Part shown: positions 8,668 through 16,533 of the stretch, one piece after another
Numbering within the stretch: the first letter of the stretch is position 1
How the letters are laid out: each line of letters begins with the position of its first letter
Assembly: GCF_016909015.1 (NCBI RefSeq)
Contig: NZ_JAFBFA010000015.1
Location: 1 to 64,000, forward strand
Length of the DNA: 64,000 nt
From: Gracilibacillus alcaliphilus
Lineage (GTDB): Bacteria > Bacillota > Bacilli > Bacillales > Amphibacillaceae
Direction: 5' to 3'
Notes under the pieces: model-generated
The model's input: only the letters and a program-made list of their open reading frames with translations
The model's database searches: none
Told to the model about the DNA's origin: nothing
Made by a program: the position numbers and the translations under genes

Positions 8668-10989
8668 TTATGATTTCATTTTGCGATATTGACTTGGGGG
8701 CAGGCCAACATGTTTCTTAAAAATCCGATTAAAATAACTGTGACGGTAACCGACACTTTCGGCTATATCACTAATCTTCCTTTCGGTATTCAATAATAAT
8801 TCTTTTGCTTTATTAATACGCAGATTGGTTAAGTAATCAATAAAATTAATATGCAATACCTTCTTGAACGATTTACTTAAGGAATAGGCATTTACGCCAA
8901 CGATTTCAGCGCAGCTCTCCAAAGAAATATCATTCATATAATTTTCTTCTAAATACTGCACCACTTGTTCGACAGTTTGCTTCATTTCCATATCTATCCG
9001 ACTTCTTAATATCTTTACATAAGGTTCAATGACTTCTTTCACAATCCAATGAACCATCCAGTCCAGCTCCCTAATCTCTGTTAACTCATCAAACATATTT
9101 CTGCCCTTAAATAGTTCGCTGGGATGAATGCCGGACTGCAGAATCTCATGATGAATCACACTAAAGAGCTGGATCACACCTGGCTGAATATTGATTTCTT
9201 GAATACCATTTCCCTTCAATTCATTGATAAAATGGTAAATCAGCTGTTTGCTTTCCTCCACCTGTCCCCTTCTAATCGATTGAATGATTTCCTTTTCAGT
9301 ATCAAACGGATAAAAAATCGTAAAGCCGTCCTTATCTTTTGTCCATTTCTCCAAATTTATCACTTGATTCTTGTTCTCAAATTTGCGGTATTTCTTGCCG
9401 ATCTTTACCTCTTCAAACAAATGAGCAATCTTTTTCACTTCTTGAACAGGTGTACTGATCGTAGTCGTTACATGCATTTTAATCAGTTTGTTAATCATTT
9501 CCGAGGTCTTTTCTGCAAACGCATGGACTTGACTTTGACCGTTTTCTGTCTCTGGATAGACAACCAGCATCCCCATCGATAAATTGTGGTAGTTCATAAC
9601 CGTAAACTGTTTAAAATAATGAGTGGCAAACTCTTCCACAATGTTCACTAGTGTAAACGTTAATAAGCTATAATCACTTTCTTCAAAAACCTGCTCCGAA
9701 GAATATAAACCGGTTAATTGAATATCTAATAAGATAATTTGTTGATGTTCTAATTCCCAGCCATAATTCTGCATACGCTGGCGCAGCTTTTCTTCAGGGA
9801 ATTGGTCATAGTACCCCTTGCTGATTTGTACTAATAAGCTTTCTTTCAATTGCGGCATTTGTTCTGCTAATCTTTTTTCCAACCGTCTGCTTTCACTCAT
9901 CACATTAAATAAATTATTTCTGATCAATTCAAATTCATCCTTATCTCGCGACAGTGACTGCTCTTCATGATTCAAACCATGAATTAATTTCTTAACCGGA
10001 TGATAGATTCGAATCGAGGCAAACCATGACATAATAATCGCCAATAACATCCCGGAAAAACTGATTACTAAAATTAGTTTAGAGATAAACACAATTGGTG
10101 ACGTAATCGAAGATATCGGCGAGGCAGAAATATACATCCAATCCCCGCTGACCCGCTCCATAAATCCATAGGATACTAAATAAGTCATCTCATCTAATTC
10201 AACTGAGAAAGAATCCTGCTGCGTCTCTTGATCTAGTGTCTCTGCCAGGATCTCTTTCGTAAACGGCAATTCATCCGCCCCATTTGTTGTAAGCAATATC
10301 TCCTGTTTCTCGTCAAGCAAAATGGTAGCGCCTTCATCATAAGGTGTTAACGTTTCAAACAATTGACTAAACTTTTCTTGGTTAATCTTAATAATGATCT
10401 CACCAAAGATTGGCTTGCTAATGCCTGGGATATGATGTGTCAGTGTCAAGTATTCGTTTGACTGACCGTTAGGTGTCGGAATATTATAGTACTCCCAATT
10501 AATAGAGTTCTCATGTTCTAATAATCCCTGATAAAATTGCAGCTCTTTGATACTGGCAACCTCATTATAATGTGGATTAAATAGGATCGGCTCTTCTAGA
10601 TCCAAATAGAATTCCACCTTATCGACAATCGGATTACTGCCCTCCAAGATTAACAGACTTTTGCTGATATCGCGTGTAGTCTGGAATTCTTTCTTAAAAT
10701 CTACTTCTAACAAGGAATAATTATACATCGGATCAAAGGCCCAATGAGCCAATGATATTTCCAGATATTCCAGCTGTTCATGGACATTATTTGCCCTTTC
10801 GGTAATTTGATTCTCATGAATTGTTTTTAGTTCCTTCTCAATATTATGGATACCAAAACAATACAGCCCGATTCCAGTAATAATTCCTGGAATGGAGGCA
10901 ATGATTAAAATTAAGACAAAGTTTCTCCGAAAGTAGGTACTCTTCCATCTAAACTCTCTATTTCTGATCAGACTCCATATTTTCCCCAA
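8668..10989 (-). CDS. YesS-like membrane-anchored AraC-family regulator
   Basis: A 773-residue sensor-regulator. A first transmembrane helix (about 22-44) and a second (about 290-315) enclose an extracytoplasmic ligand domain. A cytoplasmic linker follows, and the last 100 residues form an AraC double helix-turn-helix (DISLESCAEIVGVNAYSLSKSF and ISDIAESVGYRHSYFNRIFK). B. subtilis YesS, of similar length, activates pectin/rhamnogalacturonan genes. It lies between the importer and the enzyme genes on the same strand and probably controls both. The start is unusual: a TTG at 10989 is the only candidate before an in-frame TGA, with a weak ribosome binding site. Confidence 0.85.
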   Translation of the reverse strand: MGKIWSLIRNREFRWKSTYFRRNFVLILIIASIPGIITGIGLYCFGIHNIEKELKTIHENQITERANNVHEQLEYLEISLAHWAFDPMYNYSLLEVDFKKEFQTTRDISKSLLILEGSNPIVDKVEFYLDLEEPILFNPHYNEVASIKELQFYQGLLEHENSINWEYYNIPTPNGQSNEYLTLTHHIPGISKPIFGEIIIKINQEKFSQLFETLTPYDEGATILLDEKQEILLTTNGADELPFTKEILAETLDQETQQDSFSVELDEMTYLVSYGFMERVSGDWMYISASPISSITSPIVFISKLILVISFSGMLLAIIMSWFASIRIYHPVKKLIHGLNHEEQSLSRDKDEFELIRNNLFNVMSESRRLEKRLAEQMPQLKESLLVQISKGYYDQFPEEKLRQRMQNYGWELEHQQIILLDIQLTGLYSSEQVFEESDYSLLTFTLVNIVEEFATHYFKQFTVMNYHNLSMGMLVVYPETENGQSQVHAFAEKTSEMINKLIKMHVTTTISTPVQEVKKIAHLFEEVKIGKKYRKFENKNQVINLEKWTKDKDGFTIFYPFDTEKEIIQSIRRGQVEESKQLIYHFINELKGNGIQEINIQPGVIQLFSVIHHEILQSGIHPSELFKGRNMFDELTEIRELDWMVHWIVKEVIEPYVKILRSRIDMEMKQTVEQVVQYLEENYMNDISLESCAEIVGVNAYSLSKSFKKVLHINFIDYLTNLRINKAKELLLNTERKISDIAESVGYRHSYFNRIFKKHVGLPPSQYRKMKS

Positions 10990-11261
10990 ATCCCTTCACC
11001 CACCTTAAGTTAATATACAGTACAAACCTTATTGTAGACTAAAACTACCAATTTATTTAAAAAAAATTTCAGATATATGATAGTCCGGTGAGTTTCAAGC
11101 AGGGGTGATATCCAGCGTACTGCTACACAGTCAGAGATCAGTACCATAAAGCGAGACTTATCAAGGAGCCCACGTCGGTTATCCCCTAGGCTTCTTTGCA
11201 ATTCCACAAAAGACTTGAATTATAAGACTTGTGGACGGTTGCATCGAGATAAACAGAGATA
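10990..11261 (-). other. Spacer between importer operon and yesS-like gene
   Basis: The 270 bases hold no convincing gene. On the minus strand TATAAT at about 11231-11236 lies inside an imperfect inverted repeat (CCACAAAAG with CTTGTGG) and could serve as a -10 box for the regulator gene, but no good -35 accompanies it. I see no clear terminator after the permease gene, so read-through from the importer into the regulator is possible. Confidence 0.35.
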
Positions 11262-12140
11262 CTAACCTTTGACTGAACCTAGCATTACCCCTTTTGCAAA
11301 ATGCTTCTGTAAGAATGGATAGAAAATTAAAATAGGAACAGTTGCAACCACAATCACAGCCAGTTTGGTAGATTCCTCAGGCGGTTCATACAACATAGCT
11401 TCCTGCATGTCGCCCAGCCCGACATTCGCCACCATTACCAGCTGTTGCAGCAATAACTGAATCGGCCACTTCGTTGTATCTGTTAAATACAACAGCGCCT
11501 GGAAAAAGTCATTCCAGTAAAAGACCGCATAAAACAAGGTAAACGTAGCAATTACCGGTTTGGATAAGGGCAGCATCACCTTCCAAAAGGTCTGAAATTC
11601 AGAACATCCGTCTATTTTAGAAGCATCCTCTAACTCACGGGGAAGCTCTTGGAAAAAAGTTTTGACGATAATCAGGTTAAATGGGTTAATCGCAAGCGGT
11701 AAAATCAATGACCATAACGAATCCAGCAAACCGAGACTCTTCACTAATAGATAAGTAGGAATCATCCCGCCGCTAAATAACATGGAAAAGAGAACCAGAT
11801 TTAAAATAAAATTCCGCCCCACCATTGTTTTTCGTGATAATGGGTAGGCCATCGTTAACGTCAGTATCATACTAATGAAGGTTCCTACTACTGTAACAAA
11901 CACAGATACGCCCAAACTGCGTAAAACAGAATCCGTTGAGAATATATACCTGTACGCATCCGTGGTAATAGTCTCAGGTATGATGAAAAACGGCCTGGTC
12001 GCTAACTCTGACTCCGTAGCAAAGGACCCAGCCACAATATAAAGAAATGGCACCACTGTAACAAGTCCTACTAATCCTAGGAAAATAAAGTTAAAGACAT
12101 CGAATACCCTGCCTGCGGTAGTGTTGTGCATTTTATGCAT
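11262..12140 (-). CDS. Carbohydrate ABC transporter permease (LplC/YtcP-like)
   Basis: A 292-residue inner-membrane permease with six predicted helices. The EAA loop that contacts the ATPase reads EDASKIDGCSEFQTFWKVMLP, and the C-terminal signature is FLQKHFAKGVMLGSVKG, as in LplC/YtcP importers of pectic oligosaccharides. A GAGGAGG site precedes the ATG. It is the third gene of the binding-protein-permease-permease unit and, as in its family, no ATPase gene is linked, so a shared MsmX-type ATPase elsewhere in the genome is expected. Confidence 0.9.
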   Translation of the reverse strand: MHKMHNTTAGRVFDVFNFIFLGLVGLVTVVPFLYIVAGSFATESELATRPFFIIPETITTDAYRYIFSTDSVLRSLGVSVFVTVVGTFISMILTLTMAYPLSRKTMVGRNFILNLVLFSMLFSGGMIPTYLLVKSLGLLDSLWSLILPLAINPFNLIIVKTFFQELPRELEDASKIDGCSEFQTFWKVMLPLSKPVIATFTLFYAVFYWNDFFQALLYLTDTTKWPIQLLLQQLVMVANVGLGDMQEAMLYEPPEESTKLAVIVVATVPILIFYPFLQKHFAKGVMLGSVKG

Positions 12141-12179
12141 ATATAAATCCTCCTCTACACCTGTTTAGATTGTAAATGC

Positions 12180-13130
12180 TTAGAATAAGCCGCCTTGCCC
12201 CAGCTTTTTGGCTAATCTATCAGCACCTACGATCAGCACGATACCGACGACAGATTTAAACAGCCCGACCGCCGTACTATAACTGAAAGCACCTTCTGTA
12301 ATCCCGACAAAATAGACATACGTGTCAAATACATCAGCGACACTTCTGTTCATCGCATTTGACATTAAGTAAATCTGTTGAAAGCCCGTATCCAGGAAAT
12401 TTCCTAAACGCAAGATAAGCAAAATAACAATTGTACTTCTAATAGCTGGCAACGTCACATGCCACAGTCTTCTGAAACGGCCTGCGCCATCGACAATCGC
12501 AGCCTCATACTGTTCTTGGTCTACACTGGCAAGCGCTGCTAAGAAAATAACAGTCCCCCAGCCGGTTTCCTTCCAAATAATCTGCCCCATGATCATAGGC
12601 CGAAACCATTCCGGACTAGCTAAGAAATTAATTTCTCGACCGATTAGTGTCTGCAGCAATTCATTGACTGCACCACCGCTAGTCGTTAGGAAGACATAGC
12701 TGATACTTGCTATAATTACCCATGACATAAAGTGCGGTACATAGACCAATGTCTGGACAGTTCTTTTATACAGCGTAATCCTTATCTCATTTAATAGTAA
12801 TGATAAGATGATCGGCGCTGGAAAAAAGAACACCAAATCGTACAAAGCTAAGATAAAGGTGTTGCGTAATAGTCTAAGAAAATCTGGATTGGAGAAGAAA
12901 TATTGAAAATGATCAAAGCCAACCCAGTTACTCCCCAAAAATCCTAGAAAAGGGGAATAGTCTTGAAATGCAATCAGGACACCCCACATTGGAAAATACT
13001 TAAATACAATAAAGTAAATTAAACCTGGCAAGAGCATCAAATAGAGCCATTTTTCCTTGGCAATTCTGGAAAACACGCTCTGTTTCTTATCAGGGGTAGC
13101 TTGGTTATACTTTATGTCTGCTTCCTCCAT
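12180..13130 (-). CDS. Carbohydrate ABC transporter permease (LplB/YteP-like)
   Basis: A 316-residue membrane permease. The cytoplasmic N-terminus is followed by YLMLLPGLIYFIVFKYFPMW, typical of the LplB/YteP group, and the EAA loop is EAAIVDGAGRFRRLWHVTLP. It pairs with the permease at 11262 to form the heterodimeric channel. The gap of 39 bases to that gene and the intercistronic hairpin after the binding-protein gene indicate one transcript. The start is an ATG after AGAGGCG. Confidence 0.9.
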   Translation of the reverse strand: MEEADIKYNQATPDKKQSVFSRIAKEKWLYLMLLPGLIYFIVFKYFPMWGVLIAFQDYSPFLGFLGSNWVGFDHFQYFFSNPDFLRLLRNTFILALYDLVFFFPAPIILSLLLNEIRITLYKRTVQTLVYVPHFMSWVIIASISYVFLTTSGGAVNELLQTLIGREINFLASPEWFRPMIMGQIIWKETGWGTVIFLAALASVDQEQYEAAIVDGAGRFRRLWHVTLPAIRSTIVILLILRLGNFLDTGFQQIYLMSNAMNRSVADVFDTYVYFVGITEGAFSYSTAVGLFKSVVGIVLIVGADRLAKKLGQGGLF

Positions 13131-13158
13131 TTAATCGCCTCTCTTCTCTTTAGCTGAC

Positions 13159-13199
13159 GGCAGAAAGCAGCTATACTCTCTTATCAGCCGCTTCCTGCC
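13159..13199 (-). other. Intercistronic stem-loop after the binding-protein gene
   Basis: Arms 13159-13172 and 13186-13199 form a 14-bp stem with two G-U pairs when read as minus-strand RNA, with a 13-base loop and no T-run. It lies ten bases after the binding-protein stop codon. Such hairpins commonly protect the upstream message and keep binding protein in excess over permeases; that role is inferred here. Confidence 0.6.
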
Positions 13200-13208
13200 T
13201 GGATACTA

Positions 13209-14726
13209 TTATTCTAAGTCTGCTTCTTGATACAGCTGATTAATTTCGTCAATATAGTCCTGTCCGCCTGATTGAAGCCATAAATCTACTGCCTCATCAA
13301 GGCCTGATTCATCAATTTGACCTGCAATATATTGAATTCTTGCATCTAAGACAATAGTATCTAGCTGTTGACCTTGCCTAGAATATATTTCTGAAATTAA
13401 CGCTTCCGCCGGATTAGGTACAACAATCTCTTCATTTTCTAACATGAGATCTGTTTCCAATTGCCTAAGTTCTGTCGCCTCCGGGGTCAATGACAAAGGT
13501 TCTGGAAGATACATCAACATTTGATTTAAGCCATCATATTCAGATTGTAAATTCTGATCTTCATCTGCTAAAGATTGATATTCACCATCTACCATCTCAT
13601 AATGACGCCCTTCAATACCGTTTTCTGCTAGAATTTGCACTTCCTCGTCGTTCAATTTATCAAGGAAATCCAATACTTCCGCAAGTTCTTCCTCTGTTTG
13701 TACAGCTGTTCTGGATATGGCTAACATTCCGGAATATCCTGAAGTTGGCAAGTTGAATAATCCATTCGGTCCTTCCACTGCATTGATTACTGTAATAGGA
13801 TCATCATTATCTGGATCACCCTCAAGCATCGTTTCCTGAATACGATGCCCTTCATCAAGCACATTAACTTGCACTCCAGCTTTCCCAGCAATTACTTCAT
13901 CAGACCATTGTGCAGGATCCATGACAGCAAAGTCATCATTGACTAACCCTTCATCATATAACTGTTTGAAAAAGTCCAGCGCTTCCATATAGTTATCATC
14001 TAAAAAGAATGGGTACAGATTTCCATCTTCATCTTCTCCCCATTTATTCGGTACACCAAACCATGTCTGCATCGTATCCCACGGACCTTCAAATTGCGAT
14101 ACTACCATGCCATACGTATCATCTTCCCCATTACCATCTGGATCATCTTCGGTAAAAGCCTTTAACATATCATAGAATTCATCAATTGTTTCCGGCTCTT
14201 CCAGCCCTAAGTTTTCTAACCAATCTTTACGAATAATCACTCCATTTCTTCCTAAATCACGCGATCGGTAAATACCATAAATCTCGCCATTTATAGAGCT
14301 GTTATTCAGAATAATATCATTTGCCTGACTCAAATTTGGATAATCATCTAAGTATGGACTCAGCTCCCAAAAGGCGCCATCTTCTACAGCACTAATAAAA
14401 CTCGGTGACTTGCTCGGTACATACATCACATGTGGTAAGTCGCCTGATGATAACGTAATGTTAAATCTATCATCTAAATTACTGTTCGGCGCCCATTCCA
14501 TTGATATATTTTTATTGGTATAATCCTCAATAGCTTGTAAAACCGGACTGCTATCTGTTGGCGGCTCTGTACTAAACGTCGGAACGAACACTCTCAATTC
14601 CATCCGGTCATCATCAGAACCACTGCTTTCATTGTTTGACGTTTCGTTATTATTGCAGCCTGCCAGAATAACAACAACAGCAATTACACATAAAATAAGA
14701 TACCTGCTAATAGATGTTTGCTTCAA
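13209..14726 (-). CDS. Extracellular solute-binding lipoprotein (LplA/YtcQ-like)
   Basis: A 505-residue oligosaccharide-binding lipoprotein. The signal peptide ends in the lipobox LAGC with lipidated Cys24, followed by an acidic Asn/Ser-rich linker. EF-hand-like DDPDGNGEDDTYG (about 190-205) is typical of the LplA/YtcQ group. The protein is very acidic, as often in salt-tolerant bacilli. It starts with TTG behind GGAGGAG. It heads the operon with the two permeases, and its promoter at 14869-14897 carries a cre-like sequence, so repression by CcpA in good sugars is likely. Predicted ligand: rhamnogalacturonan or related oligosaccharides, from context. Confidence 0.9.
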   Translation of the reverse strand: MKQTSISRYLILCVIAVVVILAGCNNNETSNNESSGSDDDRMELRVFVPTFSTEPPTDSSPVLQAIEDYTNKNISMEWAPNSNLDDRFNITLSSGDLPHVMYVPSKSPSFISAVEDGAFWELSPYLDDYPNLSQANDIILNNSSINGEIYGIYRSRDLGRNGVIIRKDWLENLGLEEPETIDEFYDMLKAFTEDDPDGNGEDDTYGMVVSQFEGPWDTMQTWFGVPNKWGEDEDGNLYPFFLDDNYMEALDFFKQLYDEGLVNDDFAVMDPAQWSDEVIAGKAGVQVNVLDEGHRIQETMLEGDPDNDDPITVINAVEGPNGLFNLPTSGYSGMLAISRTAVQTEEELAEVLDFLDKLNDEEVQILAENGIEGRHYEMVDGEYQSLADEDQNLQSEYDGLNQMLMYLPEPLSLTPEATELRQLETDLMLENEEIVVPNPAEALISEIYSRQGQQLDTIVLDARIQYIAGQIDESGLDEAVDLWLQSGGQDYIDEINQLYQEADLE

Positions 14727-14868
14727 ACTAAACTCCTCCTTTTGAATATATGGAGATTTTTTACCCCCTATTGCGTCTTACACTGTAATACATTGTATAA
14801 TAATTTGCTATCTCTCTCCTTTCATTATTTAGACATTCATTGTCAGGTGTTAACTTGCTGTACAACAA

Positions 14869-14897
14869 AATATATAGCGCTTACATTTTTCCTGCAA
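14869..14897 (-). promoter_or_regulatory. Promoter with cre-like spacer for the importer operon
   Basis: Minus strand: -35 TTGCAG (14892-14897), 17-base spacer, -10 TATATT (14869-14874). The spacer contains TGTAAGCGCTATAT, which matches the cre consensus TGWAANCGNTNNCA except at the last positions. Confidence 0.6.
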
Positions 14898-15055
14898 TGC
14901 ACATTTTTTGTCATGTGTTTGCAAAATATTTAACATGCCTATTAAAACAAGCCTCAGCACAATTTAAATTATCACTTTTTTGTAGAGTAATACATTTTTG
15001 CATCGAGAAAATGAAGGTTTTATAGATTGTGAATCAAGTTCTTTTATTGCTCGTC

Positions 15056-15087
15056 AAAAAGCCTGAGTCCTTATATCGGACTCAGGC
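15056..15087 (-). terminator. Strong minus-strand terminator without an intact gene
   Basis: A perfect 10-bp stem (15061-15070 with 15078-15087, GCCTGAGTCC) followed on the minus strand by TTTTT. The only minus-strand reading upstream of it is the 27-codon remnant at 15145-15228. Confidence 0.75.
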
Positions 15088-15144
15088 CAGTGTTATTCCG
15101 TCTATATTCTTCGCTAACCAAGCTCTTTTTTCAAATATTAAAAC

Positions 15145-15228
15145 TTATAAAAGATCATTTTCATCTTCAAGAGGAGTTTCATCATATATACAACAATTAA
15201 TCATGTCCATTATATAACCAATCAACAT
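15145..15228 (-). pseudogene. Small ORF remnant, 27 codons
   Basis: Minus-strand reading frame ending in YDETPLEDENDLL with no ribosome binding site and an in-frame stop just upstream. It ends 58 bases before a strong terminator, the layout expected for the 3' end of a decayed gene, possibly a transposase C-terminus. Its far end overlaps the promoter of the toxin gene on the other strand. I do not recognise the family. Confidence 0.3.
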
Positions 15229-15235
15229 TTTGTTG

Positions 15236-15244
15236 TGTTATAAT
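15236..15244 (+). promoter_or_regulatory. Extended -10 promoter of the toxin gene
   Basis: TGTTATAAT is a full extended -10 element (TG at 15236-15237, TATAAT at 15239-15244). No good -35 is present, which extended -10 promoters can tolerate. The start point would be near 15251, giving a leader of about 95 bases. Confidence 0.55.
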
Positions 15245-15346
15245 AGATGGAACAATAGATTGGCTTCGCATGAGGGGTTATGGTAGCACTTGTCGTCCTG
15301 TTGGCGGTCTTTGGTAGGAGACTTCCTAGGGAGGAGGTGTTTGCCT

Positions 15347-15433
15347 ATGGATTTAGACAACGTGTTAATGCTAATGGTATCCTTTGGGATGTTAGTAGCT
15401 TTTATCATGGCGGATAAAAACCGAAAAAAATAA
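15347..15433 (+). CDS. Holin-like small toxin (type I toxin-antitoxin candidate)
   Basis: A 28-residue single-helix membrane peptide with the core MLMVSFGMLVAFIM and the polar tail ADKNRKK, matching the putative holin-like toxin (Hol-Tox) pattern known from type I toxin-antitoxin loci. GGAGGAGGTG lies seven bases before the ATG. The sequence CTTCC just upstream can pair with GGAGG of the ribosome binding site (three-base loop), which could limit translation, as in other type I toxins. The gene has its own promoter (15236), ends in a terminator (15517-15542), and its 3' half is covered by an antisense RNA. It is too short for ordinary gene callers. Confidence comes from the peptide pattern plus the convergent RNA layout. 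Confidence 0.75.
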   Translation: MDLDNVLMLMVSFGMLVAFIMADKNRKK

Positions 15434-15470
15434 TCCCTCGTACGGTTTAGCAGGCCTGTGAGGGATTATT
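15429..15470 (-). terminator. Terminator of the antisense RNA
   Basis: A perfect 11-bp stem (15429-15439 with 15460-15470, AATAATCCCTC). Read on the minus strand it is followed by a run of T residues reaching into the toxin stop region. Read on the plus strand the T-run is poor. Confidence 0.8.
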
Positions 15471-15516
15471 TCTTCTCGCTACCTAGCCCCTCTTGTTGGG
15501 GTTCAGTCTATTGTGG

Positions 15517-15552
15517 CCGTTCCATGTTAGCGCATGGGACGGTCTTTTTATT
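15517..15552 (+). terminator. Terminator of the toxin mRNA
   Basis: CCGTTCCATG (15517-15526) pairs with CATGGGACGG (15533-15542, one G-U) and is followed by TCTTTTTATTAT. A second small hairpin (CCCC/GGGG, 15487-15501) lies just before it. Confidence 0.8.
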
Positions 15553-15570
15553 ATATGACTTTCTATAGAT

Positions 15571-15600
15571 AGTATACCCCATTTACAGCAGATAAAACAA
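15571..15600 (-). promoter_or_regulatory. Promoter of the antisense RNA
   Basis: Minus strand: -35 TTGTTT (15595-15600), 18-base spacer, -10 TATACT (15571-15576). It stands just beyond the toxin terminator and points back at the toxin gene. Confidence 0.6.
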
Positions 15601-15680
15601 CTATACTTTGACTATTTCTTCTCACCGTTTAATTTTACCCACTCCTTTAAAGGTAAAAACAACTTAAACAGTTAAGTCCA

Positions 15681-16193
15681 TTACGGAATAATCACCAATG
15701 AAACGGTTCTCTCTTTGTCACTCTTATTTTGTGATTGATTGTAATATTTGGTTAACAAATGATTAAGATCTGCTTGAAAGTTCTCAAATTCGGCTTCTCC
15801 TAAATGTAACTTGGAGATGGAAAACGTGGACTGGTCTTTTTTATCATCGATCGTTTGATGATAGTTTTGATACGCATTTAGTACGTACATAAAATAATAA
15901 GTAATGAAATTCACCTTTTCATCATAACTTGCCCGATTCCATTCTTCCTCGCCTATTTTATACGCCTTTGTTTTTATGGCATAAAAATTCTCTTCTCCTG
16001 AGCGTGTTTTCTTTTTCCGCACAATGTTTAACAGCCCGTCTTCAAACATAGCATTTACATGTCTGTATAATGTTGCCTGGGGTATATCTTCTAACAATTG
16101 ATTTAATTGCATGATCGATAATCCGTCTTCTTTATCAATCAATTCTAATGCTATTTTAAAACGGGTTTGATTTTTAAATAATCCAAGCTCCAT
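15681..16193 (-). CDS. Winged-helix transcriptional regulator
   Basis: A 170-residue regulator with an ArsR/PadR-like winged helix-turn-helix in the first 75 residues (LSIMQLNQLLEDIPQATLYR as recognition region) and a helical C-terminal part. The start is the ATG at 16193 behind AGAGGTG; the longer reading from 16262 has no ribosome binding site. It is divergent from the ABC export cluster, with a 9-bp palindrome (16246-16275) in the shared region, so it probably represses or senses for that cluster. The signal is unknown. Confidence 0.75.
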   Translation of the reverse strand: MELGLFKNQTRFKIALELIDKEDGLSIMQLNQLLEDIPQATLYRHVNAMFEDGLLNIVRKKKTRSGEENFYAIKTKAYKIGEEEWNRASYDEKVNFITYYFMYVLNAYQNYHQTIDDKKDQSTFSISKLHLGEAEFENFQADLNHLLTKYYNQSQNKSDKERTVSLVIIP

Positions 16194-16245
16194 ATATTTC
16201 ACCTCTTTTTTATAATAATAATTGATTTTTGCTAAAATGTACACT

Positions 16246-16275
16246 ATAATTATCGTTATCAATAATGATAATTAT
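16246..16275. promoter_or_regulatory. Candidate operator between regulator and ABC cluster
   Basis: ATAATTATC (16246-16254) and GATAATTAT (16267-16275) form a perfect inverted repeat, with a nested pair TTATC/GATAA inside. It also resembles Fur-type boxes, so a metal regulator is an alternative binder. Confidence 0.5.
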
Positions 16276-16290
16276 AAGGAGGTTGTCTTT

Positions 16291-16533
16291 ATGAACACAG
16301 ATATTAGTGTCTTATATGATGTGGATTGGAGTGCTATTTTACCATTAGTCCTTCCCATTTTGATTTTGCACTTGTTGCTTTTAGTTGTTGCACTCATTGA
16401 TTTATATCGGCGCAGAGATATGATTAATCACCCGATTATTTGGCTGATCGTCATCTTGTTACTCAACACGGTCGGGCCGATAATTTATCTCATTATTGGA
16501 AGGAGGATGTTAAAAAATGATCGCCATTCATAA
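16291..16533 (+). CDS. YxlE-like small membrane protein (PLDc_N type)
   Basis: An 80-residue protein with two transmembrane helices joined by a basic turn (LIDLYRRRDM) and ending NTVGPIIYLIIGRRM, the PLDc_N pattern of B. subtilis YxlE. There YxlE belongs to the sigY operon and sits before the YxlFG ABC exporter; here the same order is seen without a sigma-factor gene. The ATG follows AAGGAGG. The end overlaps the next gene by 17 bases. Its function is unknown; a role with the exporter is inferred. Confidence 0.75.
   Translation: MNTDISVLYDVDWSAILPLVLPILILHLLLLVVALIDLYRRRDMINHPIIWLIVILLLNTVGPIIYLIIGRRMLKNDRHS

Larger units (their letters stand above)
15423..15564 (-). ncRNA. Predicted antisense antitoxin RNA
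   Basis: A minus-strand transcript of about 140 bases is predicted from a promoter at 15571-15600 (start near 15564) and a strong terminator whose T-run lies at 15423-15430. It overlaps the 3' untranslated region and the last codons of the toxin gene, converging tail to tail, as SR4 does with bsrG and RatA with txpA in B. subtilis. No open reading frame lies in it. Start and end points are inferred from sequence signals only. Confidence 0.6.

Noticed and set aside
11010..11207. 65-codon minus-strand frame before the AraC-type regulator gene
   Set aside because: No ribosome binding site at its start, no recognisable domain, and it lies in an A/T-rich promoter gap.
15029..15217. 62-codon plus-strand frame beside the toxin gene
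   Set aside because: It runs through a strong minus-strand terminator, lacks a ribosome binding site and reads as random sequence.
16246..16275. Fur box controlling an iron uptake system
   Set aside because: The palindrome is Fur-like but no iron-related gene is adjacent, and a local winged-helix regulator explains it better.
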